From: Diplonema japonicum
Lineage: Eukaryota; Euglenozoa; Diplonemea; Diplonemida; Diplonemidae
Length of the DNA stretch: 64,000 nt
Reading direction: 5' to 3'
Assembly: GCA_964019335.1 (NCBI GenBank)
Contig: OZ025677.1
Location: forward strand, 372,001-436,000
The notes beneath the pieces are model-generated. The model saw only the letters and a list, made by a program, of their open reading frames with translations, was not told the origin of the DNA and did no database searches. The translations under genes were made by a program, and so were the position numbers. Positions 1 to 10,310 of the stretch are shown here, one piece after another (position 1 is the stretch's first letter; each line of letters begins with the position of its first letter).

Positions 1-938
1 GGGACCGACAATATAAGAAGCCCCGCCCCTGAATCGGCTACATAAAGGTACCCACCTTCCAAGTACAATGCAACCGCCTTCCCGTTGGTGTTGTAGCTTG
101 CGATCACGGCTGAAGGAAATGCCGGATTAATTACGTCATGAACCCCCACCCCAGATGTATCGCCAGCTACATAGAGGTACCTTCCGTCACCGGAGACGAG
201 CACGCCCTCGGCATCCGTACCAGAAGTAGGGATGGTGGCTAACAGCTGCGGAGTGTAGGGGTCGACTACCCTGACGACCTTCACGCCGCCTGCCATGTCA
301 GCAACGTAGACAGTACCCGAGTGGTACCATACATCACGTGCGTTGACGGTGGCTAAGCTGTTGGTGACGATGGGGTTGTAGGGGTCGGACACGTCCATGA
401 TGTACAAGCCAGCGGAAGAAGCAGCGACGTAGATGAAGAAGCCGGAGGAAACGACCTCGAAGGCGGCATCTGCGGTGGGGACTGTTCTGAGGATGGTGGG
501 GCTCGAGGGGGTGCTTACATCCACGATGACGAGGCCAGTGTTGGCGGCAGCAACATAGAGGATGTTCCCCTTCACAGCCATGCCCTTTGCGTAGGGCCCG
601 GGGATGACAAAGGTGGTCAGGACGATGGGGCTGGAGGGTGTTGTGATGTCGAAGATCTTTACGTCACCAGGCCCCTCAGCGCAGAACAAGATGTTCCCAG
701 AGATCTCAACGTCCCTAGCATTGTCAAAGGTGGGGTAGCTCGCTATGTTGAACGGGGCATTACGGTTTGTCACGTCTACAAGCAGCAGGCCACTGTTCCC
801 GTCCGCCACGTAGCAGATATTCCCAAGGCACCTTGTGTCCCGTGCTGTTCCCACCGTGTCTATCTCGCCTACGTAGGTAGGCCACGCCATGGACAGACTG
901 CATAGCAATCCCACAGTTGATACAAATCGTAGAAGCAT
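1..938 (-). CDS. Secreted LVIVD-repeat beta-propeller protein, 3' end cut by window edge
   Basis: The minus-strand frame is open from the ATG at 938-936 to the window edge, so the C-terminus is missing. The first 18 or so residues (MLLRFVSTVGLLCSLSMA) look like a signal peptide. The rest is a run of roughly 45-residue repeats with the pattern 'xxLYVADxxxGLxIVDVSxPxxPxxxxT', the LVIVD-repeat signature. This family is expected to fold as a beta-propeller and is mostly known from secreted or surface proteins; its ligands are unknown. The start is chosen because it gives the signal peptide and lies 5 nt after a TTCTCAG acceptor. The same repeat occurs inside the E2/F-box fusion at 25882-30449. 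The exact function is unknown. Confidence 0.8.
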   Translation of the reverse strand, partial: MLLRFVSTVGLLCSLSMAWPTYVGEIDTVGTARDTRCLGNICYVADGNSGLLLVDVTNRNAPFNIASYPTFDNARDVEISGNILFCAEGPGDVKIFDITTPSSPIVLTTFVIPGPYAKGMAVKGNILYVAAANTGLVIVDVSTPSSPTILRTVPTADAAFEVVSSGFFIYVAASSAGLYIMDVSDPYNPIVTNSLATVNARDVWYHSGTVYVADMAGGVKVVRVVDPYTPQLLATIPTSGTDAEGVLVSGDGRYLYVAGDTSGVGVHDVINPAFPSAVIASYNTNGKAVALYLEGGYLYVADSGAGLLILSV

Positions 939-2099
939 ATTGCCTGAGAACGTGAGCAAAAGATAAATAGTTTAAAAATGATATTTGAAAATAATAAATA
1001 ATAATAAAAAGAAAAGGATGGGAGGGCAAGGGGAAGAAGAAAAAAAGAGGGGGGGGGGAAAGGATGGGGGAAAAGATTTTTAAAAATAAAAATAAATAAA
1101 TAAAAAAGGAATGGGGAGGAGCAGGAGGAGGAGGCGAGATTCGTTTACATCGCCACCATTTCCCCCCAAAACCCCACCCCATGCTTTTCTTCTCTTTTCT
1201 TTTTTTCTTGTGTTAATGTGGGGGGGGGGGGTTCTTTATTTTCCTTGCATGCCTCTTAATACTGTCCCGTACAATAGAACTTAAGAGATTTACAATGTTT
1301 CTTTTTTCTTTTTCTTTTGTCCTCTTGAGCTTGTTCGAAGAAAAAGGACAGCAAAGCAAGCCCATATCCTATTTTCTTTTTTTATGATACTAAAAGTTTC
1401 GAATTGAAGACAGAGTTCGGGGGGAGAAAAAAGAAAAGCGTTGACTGTTGCGCACGGAGACATCCCCAAATCTCTTTTTTTTCTCGCCAATAGCATCTTT
1501 TCTTTTTCTTTTCATTTTTGTCCAGACAACAAGAGAAAAGAAAAAAAGGGAATTGGGCAGTTATGTGAACTTCTACAAAGATGCCCGAGTGGATTAAGCA
1601 CCATTTTATTATTCTTGGGGAAAATGCGGTAAAAAGAAAATCTTTTTTTTTTTTGTGTGCGCGTGTGTTTTTCTTTTTCTTCTTTTTCTCTGCTTTCACT
1701 TTCTTTGTTTCTTCTTATTTTCTTTTTCTATTTTTTTTTTTCTAATTTTCCAAAAAAAAAAAAAAAAAGAGAAAAGTACTTATATATTGTACCTTCTTCT
1801 GTACTTAAGAAAGCAGTTTTTTATTTCTTTTATTTTTTATTTTTTTCTTTTTCTTATTGCCATAGGATATAAAAACTAACAAGAAAATTTAACAAGAAAA
1901 AAAAAAAGAGAAAAAAGAAAGGACGATTATGTATATTTTGCCTTTTTCTTTTTTTTTCTTTCTTTTCGTTCTCAATGGAAAACCATTAATTTCTACGAAA
2001 GCTCATTATTGGTTGTGGTTATGGAGTAAAGAGAAAGGGTTGGGTAGAAGCAATAGACACCCTTCGGCTATCCAGAGGATGGGGTAACTGCTTCTGTTT
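939..2099. other. Gene-free, homopolymer-rich stretch
   Basis: Long A/T and G runs with no convincing frame on either strand. Short predicted frames here are poly-Lys or poly-Phe translations of homopolymers. It includes the untranscribed or 5' leader region of the LVIVD gene on its left. Confidence 0.6.
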
Positions 2100-4500
2100 T
2101 TTTTTTTTTTTCCCTATAAAAAGGAACAAAACTCGATAAAATTTCAGTGTGCATGGGGGTGCTCACTGTTCAGGTAGAAATTCACACTAATCGGTCACCG
2201 TTCTGCGGTTGCTGTCTGGTGCCTGCGGTGGCTGTTTGTCGCGATGAGATGGACGGCATCTGGGCGAGAAACACTGCTTGGAGTCGTGCTAGGTAGGGGG
2301 GGGTTTGGCTCGAGGAGAAGAGTGGTCTCCTGTCGTAGCCGTGTGCCGTCGGGCCCCCAAGATGTCGAAGGGTATGCACCCTTGATTTGGCGTTGGCGGG
2401 GAAGGCTGACCTTCCACAGCGTGCTGAGCATTTCTGGATGCGACCCAAGATGTATCGCATCCTTGCGGCCTTCTCCGTGAGCAGGTCCTGATCGTCGAGG
2501 GGACCTATGAGTGATCGGCGGGTGGTCTGCTCATAGTCTATGGCGAGTTCCATTGTAGTGACGGAAGTTTTCTTCTTACCATCGTACCATCGTAGGCCTC
2601 TTAGCCACTTGAGGACGTTCTTCAGATGAAAGGTCAGGACCGCGCCTGACGCCCCGTTCGCCTTCAGCAACGCTTCCGTCGGAACATCATGTTGCCTCCC
2701 TGTCGTTACCTCATCCCAAGGGTTGGAGGTGAGCACTCTCTTGCTTTTTTCCGCTGCTCTGGCGTCACGGACCGTCACTACTTTCAGGAGGTATTGTTGC
2801 ACCATCCTGGCACGTTCTTTCCCTGCTTTGTCGGCTCCTCTTGGGACTATCCCGTGAAGGGCTGTGGCAGCTGGGAGGCCTTCTCGCTTCACCTCTGCGT
2901 ATTGCTCGCTTTCCAACACACTCCTTGCCGGCTCGCACTCCCACAGTGCATGCTCCGTCATGCTGGTCGTTGTCTGGGACCGGTGGTCGCAAACGTCACA
3001 CGCTAATGCTGGGTTTTCCACACCAGGGCCATCCAATTTTCTCCCCCACACCCTCGGGTGAGTCGTGAACACTGCACCACTAATGATGCGCCGCAACCTA
3101 AAGGACACCAACGGTCTCCGGGCCTGGAGCTTTTTCCACCAATAGTTCGTGGACGGGCACGCCCCTGCCTCCATCCCCACGAAGGTTGATCTCTTCTCGA
3201 TCAGCCTCTTCGCAACTGCCGGTCTGATGGCTTGCCTCACTTTGTGAGCCACCGCTGTATCTCCGTGCAGGTCGGCCACAAAGGACCATCCCTTCCCCAG
3301 AAAGGGGAGCCATCTGTTCCGCAGGACTCCAATCGGACCCATCACCTCATCGTCATCACGGTCCTGGTATAGACCAATGATCTCACCAACACGCTGCCGC
3401 AAACGCGGAGAGGCCAGGCTCTCCCGGACCAAGCTGTTTATCGTTCCGTAGATGACCTTCGACAGCGGATGTGCCGTATGCCCTGGCAGCAGAACGCTCA
3501 GTACAGACACGGGGTTTCTCATCCCGAACTGGGGGCCCCACAGGGAGACCACTGCCGCTGTACACATCTTCTTCAGCTGGTCGTCCGAGGGTGCCGCATA
3601 CGTTGCTCCGTACAGACACGACGGTAGCACAGTGCTCGTCAACATCGTCGACTTGTTCTCAAACCCTAGTGGCAAAGCTCCGAGACGGGTCAGGCGTCCC
3701 TCCGCTGCGTCCAGCTTGTCCAGCCTGTGATTCCCATCCATGCTCAGGTTCACGCCAAGTGATTTGATCTCCCCAGCTACCTTGAACGAGGAACCGGTGC
3801 ATACTAAACTAGGGCCGATCTCGTTTTTCGTCGAGAATCCCTGCGACTTCTTTCCGTTGAGGCGCATCTCTGTCCGGTCCCCGAACTCGATCACCTTGTT
3901 GGTCGCCCTTGTCAGGACCTCCGCTAAACGCGCCAGGAGGTACACGTCATCCGCGTACGAAAGTGACCAAGCTCCTGGTACTTCCGTCATCACGCACTTC
4001 ACCATCACCGACACCAAGGCGTTCACCATGATTACCGAGATGGGGCACCCTTGCAGGATACCATTCGTCACTCGGAACTCTGAGCCAACACCTGTCGGGA
4101 AACGGAATCGCCGCTTCAGGTTCGCATACATAGCTTTCAAGGGGGTCAGTATCCGCTCGTGCAAACCGAGATCTTGCATCAGGCCAAAAGCTATCTGCTG
4201 TGGGACTCTGTCGAAGCACTTGACAAAATCCAACGCAATGCCGTTGAGAGGGGTGCCTGTCAACAGCGCCTCTTCGAGCTGTGTACTGAGCTCCATCAGA
4301 ATGCTATCCGTGCCTCTCTTCGGTCTGAAACCATGCTGAGAGTCGTCGATCCATTTCTCTTGCCACAGCGTGATGTCACGCAGCCTCGCACATGCCCACA
4401 GCCGATAGACCGCGCTCGTGACTGTGATCGGCCGATGGTTCAGAGGAGTCCTCTCGCCGAACAAAAAAAAACTATCAACATCGCCAGAAGAAGGAACACC
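2100..4500 (-). mobile_element. 5'-truncated non-LTR retroelement with 3' A-tract
   Basis: The reverse-transcriptase frame (2182-4551) is followed on the minus strand by about 60 nt of 3' UTR, TATAGGG and an A-tract near 2100-2115. That is the arrangement expected of a target-primed LINE-type insertion. RT homology starts abruptly at motif 1 near 4480, so the 5' end, including any N-terminal domain or endonuclease, is missing. No LTRs are visible. A fragment of another copy lies at 16095-16225. Confidence 0.75.
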
Positions 4501-4551
4501 ACACCAGAAAGAGGAATAGACCCCCCCCCCACCCATTTTCTTTGTGTTCAT
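2182..4551 (-). CDS. Non-LTR reverse transcriptase, N-terminally truncated
   Basis: The frame is open for 789 codons. RT motifs appear in order: the motif 1 region (TPLNHRPITVTSAVYRLWA), the fingers motif GFRPKRGTDS, motif A (ALDFVKCFDRV), motif B (GILQGCPIS) and the catalytic motif C YADD near residue 200. The C-terminal half holds a Cys/His knuckle, CDVCDHRS...EHALWEC, of the type found downstream of RT in many non-LTR elements. I could not identify a restriction-like or AP endonuclease. The first 25 residues or so are low-complexity and probably host flank, not element sequence. The absence of stop codons suggests a fairly recent insertion. It is probably not an independently active copy because the 5' part is missing. 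Confidence 0.8.
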   Translation of the reverse strand: MNTKKMGGGGVYSSFWCGVPSSGDVDSFFLFGERTPLNHRPITVTSAVYRLWACARLRDITLWQEKWIDDSQHGFRPKRGTDSILMELSTQLEEALLTGTPLNGIALDFVKCFDRVPQQIAFGLMQDLGLHERILTPLKAMYANLKRRFRFPTGVGSEFRVTNGILQGCPISVIMVNALVSVMVKCVMTEVPGAWSLSYADDVYLLARLAEVLTRATNKVIEFGDRTEMRLNGKKSQGFSTKNEIGPSLVCTGSSFKVAGEIKSLGVNLSMDGNHRLDKLDAAEGRLTRLGALPLGFENKSTMLTSTVLPSCLYGATYAAPSDDQLKKMCTAAVVSLWGPQFGMRNPVSVLSVLLPGHTAHPLSKVIYGTINSLVRESLASPRLRQRVGEIIGLYQDRDDDEVMGPIGVLRNRWLPFLGKGWSFVADLHGDTAVAHKVRQAIRPAVAKRLIEKRSTFVGMEAGACPSTNYWWKKLQARRPLVSFRLRRIISGAVFTTHPRVWGRKLDGPGVENPALACDVCDHRSQTTTSMTEHALWECEPARSVLESEQYAEVKREGLPAATALHGIVPRGADKAGKERARMVQQYLLKVVTVRDARAAEKSKRVLTSNPWDEVTTGRQHDVPTEALLKANGASGAVLTFHLKNVLKWLRGLRWYDGKKKTSVTTMELAIDYEQTTRRSLIGPLDDQDLLTEKAARMRYILGRIQKCSARCGRSAFPANAKSRVHTLRHLGGPTAHGYDRRPLFSSSQTPPYLARLQAVFLAQMPSISSRQTATAGTRQQPQNGDRLV

Positions 4552-5436
4552 TATTTCTTTATTTTCTCTTTTCTTTTTTTGAGAAACCTAATTCTTACAG
4601 GTTTTCTCTTAAGCTTTGTGGGGAGCACTAGGGTGGGAAAAAAAAAAACAAAAAAAAAAAAAGAGAAGAATTTTAAAAGAAGGAAACAGACAGAGTGCTT
4701 TCAAGCATAAAAACAGAAGATCGTTACATAATTTCAGTGTGTTCACTGTTCATAAAGAATCATCTGGGCAAGAAGCACGGTAAGGTGCAGCTGTCGCGAG
4801 GACAAGTAGTGGGTGCCTCGTTGCCTGTGTCCTGTTCCTGTGAACAACTCCTTGCTACGCAAGAAATCACCCTAGGGGACGTTCTTCTTTCTTTTCAAAA
4901 CCATGAAAACGGAAAAGGATTTAAAAAAAAAAAAGGTAACGTGATAAAGACTGCAACTACCTGAACGAAGGAAGACAATAAAAAGGGGGGGAGGGCAAAC
5001 AAAAAAAAAGAGAAAAAGAGAAAATAAGGAAGAAAGAAGTATGCTGTTTGCTGTTCAGTAATAAACCGGGGGGGAAAAGAAATTGAAAAAAAGAAAGAAA
5101 AAAAAATAATACAGGAACGGAACAAAAAAAAGGGGGGGGAAGAAAAAAGAAAAAAAAGAAAAAAAAGAAAAATCCACGCACTATCACCGGCAAAGGCGCT
5201 TGCAAGGAAACGAGAGGGAATAAGAAAGAAGGAAGAAAGAAGAAGAAAAAAAAGAATAGAAGGAAAAAGTAACATACATAGATTCAAGAACATGGGTAAG
5301 GCGGTAGCTTAAGGGCACCAACCGAGGCAGGACAACACATTTCTTCTTTTTTTTCTTCTTTTTTTTTTCCGTTTGGAAACAAAAAAATAAAAATAAAAAT
5401 AAAAAAGGTTCAGTCAGGCTATGATGGTAATATAAA

Positions 5437-5470
<34 letters not shown>

Positions 5471-5630
5471 GCAAAACCGCTAGCATTTCATTTCCACGCA
5501 TTTTTGTAGCAACAAGCGCTCTCTCACCACCATAGCAACAAGGGGAAGGGGAGGGGTAACCTACACCAGCGAACCGGAGCAGTTATCTATTTTCTTTTTT
5601 TTTTTTTTTTTTTTTTTTATATTGTATTTA
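4552..5630. other. Gene-free, homopolymer-rich stretch
   Basis: Alternating poly-A, poly-T and poly-G tracts, including an A run near 5441-5469 and a T run near 5590-5618. A short hairpin motif (CAGTGTGTTCACTG) lies at about 4735. A mixed-composition piece at 4750-4890 has no recognisable content. No gene is supported. Confidence 0.6.
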
Positions 5631-5825
5631 CCGTATTTGGACTTGATATGAAACGGAAAAAAAACTCCGATCAGAAATTCTTCGATTTCTTCATCCCGTC
5701 ACCCATCTGACAAACCCGGGTGGAGAAGAGCTAAAGAACCAAAAGTCCCATAACTGTCGCGGTATCGTTCCAAACAAATTTCTGTTCGAAATACGTATTC
5801 GTTCCAATATTAAGTCCAAACGCGG
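5631..5825. mobile_element. MITE-like element, TTTGGACTT terminal inverted repeats
   Basis: The left end ccgtaTTTGGACTTGATAT (from 5631) is mirrored by the right end ATATTAAGTCCAAAcgcgg (to 5825). The reverse complement of the right end begins ccgcgTTTGGACTTAATAT. The arms match over about 25 nt with few differences. The 195-bp body has no reading frame. This fits a non-autonomous DNA transposon; the superfamily cannot be assigned from one copy. Confidence 0.6.
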
Positions 5826-5855
5826 TGCCCTTGAATCAAAAAAAAAAAACCCTTT

Positions 5856-6209
5856 TTAACCTGATGCACACTGCTCCAATTTTGCAATTTTGGTCCTTGG
5901 GTGGAGTAAATACGGGCAGCATGCAAGTATGGACTACAACCAGGAGAACTCATTAAAGGGAATGGAAAAGATAGTACGAGTTCACTCCTTGTCGCATCAA
6001 ACCGTGTCGCAAAAAGCATCACCGAGAAGCTCTTTCGTAAGCCATAAGCCGTTTTGGAAGGGTTGCAGAGGCTATGGGGACTTCTAAAAGCAAGAATATC
6101 TTTTTGTACCTCGCTGAAGAGAGGGGGTGGTAGAGGTTAAAAAGTACTTCAAAAAAACACGAAATCTTTCAAACGACAATTTATTGCACCTTGGTGTGCA
6201 TCAGGTTAA
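5856..6209. mobile_element. MITE-like element bounded by TTAA, piggyBac-type signature
   Basis: The left end TTAACCTGATGCACAC (5856) and the right end GTGTGCATCAGGTTAA (to 6209) form perfect terminal inverted repeats of about 12 nt inside TTAA. TTAA is the target duplication used by piggyBac transposases. The repeats differ from those of the three piggyBac-family copies elsewhere in the window, so this would be a second family. The 354-bp body has no convincing frame. Confidence 0.65.
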
Positions 6210-6340
6210 AATAAAAAACAAGGGGGGGGGTATTATGATGCACTTTTTCCTTTTTCTTCCTTCTATTATTTTCTATTCGTATTTCTTCTTTTTTTGTTTT
6301 CTTTTTCCCATTTTCTTTTTATTTTTTCTTTTTTTAAATT

Positions 6341-7731
6341 TCACTGTTTCAAGGTCTGGAAGAACAGCCTGAAAGTGAGGTACCCAGTGAGGGCCTCGCG
6401 AAGCTCGGAAAGGTTGGTGACAAGCTGGCCGTTCACTTTGAGGATTTTATATCTCTTCTCAAATTGATGGCAAGACCTGAACGCTGGGGTGCCCTTCTTA
6501 ACGCCCAGCAAATGGAGAGAGGGTGATAGGACAAGGCCGGAGTTGCGGAAGTCCTGACCTTCGGCTAAGTGCACATAAACCTCATTGTTGGAATCGAAGG
6601 TGAGGTTCGTGCGAAGGGCGGAGGACAAGTGCTGAAGGAGCGCGGGGAGGGAGGCTACGGGAGTGTCATCGATGTGAGTGAGCGCCATGCCCCGCATGCT
6701 GCGGAGGTGCCGTGTGGTCGCCTTCTTAGGAACGTCCACCAGCACCAAGGCATCGTTGAACTTCAGCCCAAAGGACTCATCAACAGACTCCCTCGTGATG
6801 ACCGCCTCTGAGGGCACTGCCACAGCAGTCTGCGGTGCCGCCAGCCGCGTAGTGTCAAACACCATCGATATCCACCTCTGCCCTGCACACCTCTCGCTGA
6901 CCTCCCTGTCGTCCCCGTCTAGTCCGTGCCCGTTCAGCACGATCAGACGCTTCCCCAAGTGCTCCCCGCACCCTGCCTTCTCCCCTGCGCTCCCCTCCAC
7001 CACGCTCACAAGCATGTTCTCTATAAAACCCAACCCCAACACATCGCTCGCTTCTTTCTTGATGTGCACCATCACAAAGTCCATCCCGGGAACCAGCACC
7101 GAGGGGGTCGTCGGGATGCAGCGTGACTTCACACTGTGCGAGATGTCTGACGTTTGGATCAACCTGTTTTTTTTCTTTTTTTTTTTTCTCTTTTTTTAAA
7201 ATCTTTTTCTGCGGACCTTATAGGGACCTTTGTGAACGCACCCCTCGCATTGTTGACAAAGGACAAAGTCAGCCACTGCTCTTCGTTCATTGGGATGTCT
7301 GGATAGGAGGCTGTCACCACCTCACGGTTGAACTTGTGCGACGGGTGGTGCACCCAGTGCATCCCGGTGGGGCAGTCCTTCAGCTCGAGGTAGAATCGTT
7401 TCCCCTTATCGGCGAAGAAGGCACGGAAGACATCTGAGAGGCAGACGACCTTGCTGATAGTGCCGTCCATGTGCGCAAAGGCAATGAAGTACTCCATGAC
7501 CACTAAGAAGCGCTCCTTCTTTCTCCCTGTCGCTTTGCACACCTTCTGCACGACTTCTATCCAGCATGCGCGCAGCTTCTTCAGCTTGTCTGGCACGCCC
7601 TTCATGTTCTCCAGCACTTTATGCTGCACCCACTTCGGGTGTGGCATGCTTTGGTCACTCTCAGTCGGCCCACGAAACCTTGAGGTGCTCCCACCATGTG
7701 AGCCGCTGCCGAGTGCGACCTTCGGCGGCAT
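6341..7731 (-). CDS. Three-PDZ scaffold-like protein (two exons)
   Basis: Exon 1 is 7731-7217 and exon 2 is 7163-6341, giving 445 aa. The start MPPKVALGS follows a TTTCACCAG acceptor by 7 nt. The N-terminal 170 residues form a domain I do not recognise. The C-terminal part holds three PDZ-like units: about 195-265 (GLGFIENMLVSVVEGSAGEKAG ... LIVLNGHGL), about 285-350 (FGLKFNDALVLVDV ... MALTHIDDTPV) and about 375-440 (LHLLGVKKGTPAF ... ILKVNGQLV). PDZ domains bind C-terminal peptides and organise signalling complexes; here the partner is unknown. The intron donor is GTCCGC rather than the GTAT used elsewhere in the window, so the junction, though frame-consistent, is less certain. Confidence 0.7.
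7164..7216 (-). other. Proposed 53-nt intron in the PDZ gene
   Basis: Donor GTCCGC, acceptor AACAG. Joining the two frames here keeps phase (AG|G). The intron is nearly all A/G, with long A runs. Confidence 0.5.
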
Positions 7732-8080
7732 TCTAAACCTGGTGAAACAATGACAATGGAGAAAAGAAGAAGGGGATAAAACTGACACATAGAAAAAACA
7801 GGCAGGGCAAAAAAAAAAAAAAAAAAAGCAAAACAAAAAAATAACATAGAACAAAAGAAAATGAAAAAAGGAAATAGGTGGGGGGTCAGGCTTCGTTGTC
7901 AAGCGTACGCGAACGCAAGAATCTGAAAAAGTGCGTACGGCGTACATTTGAACTACGTGCACGTACGGCCGTACGCCGACAACGTAGCCCTGGGGGGGGG
8001 GCGGAGCTCACAAAAAATAAATTTCTTTCTCTTTTCTATTTGTTTTCCTCTTTTCTTTCTCCTTTTCTCCTTCTTTCCCC
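7732..8080. other. 5' flank of the PDZ gene
   Basis: A/T tracts and a short CGTAC-rich patch (7900-7985). No gene is seen. Confidence 0.5.
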
Positions 8081-8298
8081 ATATTATGACTCCGTCCAGC
8101 TAAAAGTGTGGAACGACACAGTCCGGTATTAATTTCTTGTTTCATCGTCACAATATCGCCCGACTCTAAGCTTTCCGGGTGGGACCATTTCGGTGTGTCA
8201 CGGTGTTAAAAAAAAGCTGTCCCATTCTTGACGATTTAAAAATGATAAAAACCGAAAAAAAACCCGCACTTCTAGCTGGGGTGGAGTCATATTATAAT
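8081..8298. mobile_element. MITE-like element, ATATGACTCC inverted repeats, copy 1
   Basis: The left end ATATTATGACTCCGTCCAGCTA and the reverse complement of the right end (ATAATATGACTCCACCCCAGCTA) match over about 22 nt. A second element with the same termini is at 50532-50773. The roughly 218-bp body lacks a reading frame. This suggests a non-autonomous DNA transposon family with about 25-bp TIRs. Confidence 0.65.
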
Positions 8299-8581
8299 AT
8301 TCTAAAACCACTGCACGGGACAAAACGAAAAAACCCAGCATAAGGGGAAGGTCTCCGGGCTCAAGGGAAGGCGGGTTCACGTTCTTTCCGCTTGTATGGG
8401 TCACTGCGTGAAGAAAGAAAGCAACGCGTCCCTCCACCACTCCCATGTGGCGTGTGCCGCACAAGCGGCCGCACCCCGAGAGGACTATTCTCTTTGATCT
8501 CTCCCCTTAGCAGCCGTTGCACATACAAAGCGAACGTCCACGTCTTGTGGTACCAGGCAGCGTGGTGTCGGCAAGAACAGA

Positions 8582-8617
<36 letters not shown>

Positions 8618-9796
8618 AGATGTAGTGCCAGTGAACATGATGAATATCCCCCTTGTAAGGTCAGAAAGGTTTATTCGTCCTCTCCCCCTCCCCACCACTG
8701 TTTTTTCTTTCTTTCTTTTCCTTTTCGTTGCCATTATTTATCAGGGAGGGGGTGCTTATACGGGAAGGGGGGAACTGAACTAGTTGTATGTGAATTGAAC
8801 ATCTGTAAGAGAAAAAAAAGTGCAATGGGGGGGGTTCTTTTTTCCTTCCTTTTTCTTATTCTTCCTCTTTCCCCCTTTCTTTTTTTTTCCTTCCCAGGCC
8901 ACGGTGAAAATGCCCTCTCTGCGCTGCAATAGTGTTTGTGCACGTAAGCCCCACAAGCGATCACCTGTGACCCTCAGATCCCATGTGTCTGGCCAAGTGC
9001 TAAATAAATAATCCCTTTGTTCAGCATAGTAAAGAGGCTACAGACCGTGTTACCTAAACTTGTAGAACTTTTACGCTTAAGGAATACTCGCAAAGGGATG
9101 GGGGGGGGGGGGGGGAAGAAATCGACAACGTTTTAGTGTGCCGGGGGAGTGCCCACTGTAAGAAAGCGTTCAGCGTGCTGTTCGTCCTTTTTACTACCAT
9201 TTAACCCATGAGGGTGGACCAGGGTGTTAGCAGCCTTCGGCTGCAAAGTTGCAGCTGATAAAGGACCTAAGCAAAAAGACAAGGGGAGAGGGAGGCTGGA
9301 GGGTTAGAGAGAACCATAATAAATATTTTCCACAAAAAAAAAAACTATTAAAAAATGTGCATGCTTTGATTGCTTTCCTTTTCGGGAACTCTTTTCTTTT
9401 TTGATTTCTTTTGTTTTCTGAATTAAAAGGAGAATAAAAAGAAAAAACCTTTCTTTCTTTTTTTCTTTTCCTTCCGAAAATCTATGCTATTTTATAGGGG
9501 GAACTGCAGAATTGTTGAATTGGGGGAGAAAAAAAGAGGGGGGTGCGAAAGGTAGGGAAGTGATTTTTGTTTTCCTCATTCGACACCCCCTTTTTTTTTC
9601 TTTTTTCATCCTTCTTGTCTCTCTTTAGTTCTCCCTGTGTCTTGTTTTTTTCTTTTTCTTCCTTAATTCATTTTGTTGTTGATTTGTATTTGTTGTTGTT
9701 GCTGGGGAGGGGGGGGATGAAAAAGAAATAACTTTTGACGTGATCTACAGAAAAAAAGAAAATTTGTTTTAATGGTTAATTCTGGTTTTCCCCTTT

Positions 9797-9837
<41 letters not shown>

Positions 9838-10010
9838 CTTTTTCCCCCGGGCAACGAGAAGACAAAAAATGCGAACACAAAAAAAAGAAAAAAAAAAAAA
9901 AAGAAAAATAGCTAGCTGCTGCCAACAAGTACTAATTGTAATGGCTTTACCCCTTCCCCTGGGTGTTGCATATAAAATCGAAAAGGCACCTCGGCGGCAA
10001 TGTAAGTATT
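8299..10010. other. Gene-free, homopolymer-rich stretch
   Basis: Contains an A run at 8583-8616, a G run near 9100 and a T run at 9799-9837. A hairpin motif (TAGTGTGC...GCCCACTGTA) lies at about 9134-9162. No supported gene. Confidence 0.6.
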
Positions 10011-10046
10011 TTATTTCACGACACTGAAATTACTTCACCACGTGAT
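10011..10046 (+). repeat. Dispersed repeat, short copy
   Basis: TATTTCAC..CTGAAATTACTTCAC is shared with 50979-51005 on the same strand and, inverted, with 10244-10305. The identity is uncertain; it may be rDNA-derived. Confidence 0.45.
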
Positions 10047-10069
10047 GCAAGGGGGTTATAGTGACAAGA

Positions 10070-10140
10070 AACCTGGTTGATCCTGCCAGTAGTCATATGC
10101 TTGTTTCAAGGATTAAGCCATGCAAGTCTCAGAGTAAATG
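10070..10140 (+). rRNA. 18S rRNA 5'-end fragment
   Basis: The sequence starts AACCTGGTTGATCCTGCCAG and continues through TAGTCATATGCTTGTTTC, AAGGATTAAGCCATGCAAGT and CTCAG, the universal first 60 or so nucleotides of small-subunit rRNA. The TTGTTTCAAGGA variant resembles euglenozoan sequences. Canonical 18S does not recognisably continue afterwards: conserved blocks such as the 530 loop or the 3' end are not seen. This is therefore a fragment, not a functional rRNA gene. It is embedded in repeats, which suggests a rearranged or retroposed rDNA piece. Confidence 0.8.
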
Positions 10141-10243
10141 GGTGACAAGGGTTACATTCAGGACTGTCCTAACATTAAGTCCTACAGCAAGTCCCCTATT
10201 TATTTCAATTCTGAAGTAATGAGATTTCTTTTTTAGATTCAGC

Positions 10244-10310
10244 GTGAACTAATGAGCCCCAGAGTGCGTCAAAGTAATTTGAGAAAGTGAAATAAAAAAA
10301 AAAAAAAAAA
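10244..10310 (-). repeat. Dispersed repeat, inverted copy ending in poly-A on the + strand
   Basis: The + strand reads AATGAGCCCCAGAG...AAAGTAATTTGAG...GTGAAAT followed by an A-tract. The reverse complement aligns with 50979-51025 (TTTCACTCTTCTGAAATTAC...GGGGCTCATTA). The GGCTCATTA core resembles a conserved 18S block, but this is only suggestive. Confidence 0.45.

Noticed and set aside
760-1182. 140-codon minus-strand frame overlapping the LVIVD gene start
   Set aside because: It is the wrong frame of the LVIVD gene fused to a homopolymer leader; the true frame starts at 938.
1578-1600. tRNA-like D-arm (ATGCCCGAGTGGATTAAGC)
   Set aside because: No B-box (GGTTCRANNCC), anticodon arm or acceptor stem follows; a chance match or a decayed fragment.
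3740-4710. Plus-strand frames opposite the reverse transcriptase
   Set aside because: Shadows of the minus-strand RT frame; the motifs exist only on the minus strand.
4735-4890. Spliced-leader RNA gene
   Set aside because: No recognisable leader, Sm site or donor arrangement, and no tandem copies in the window.
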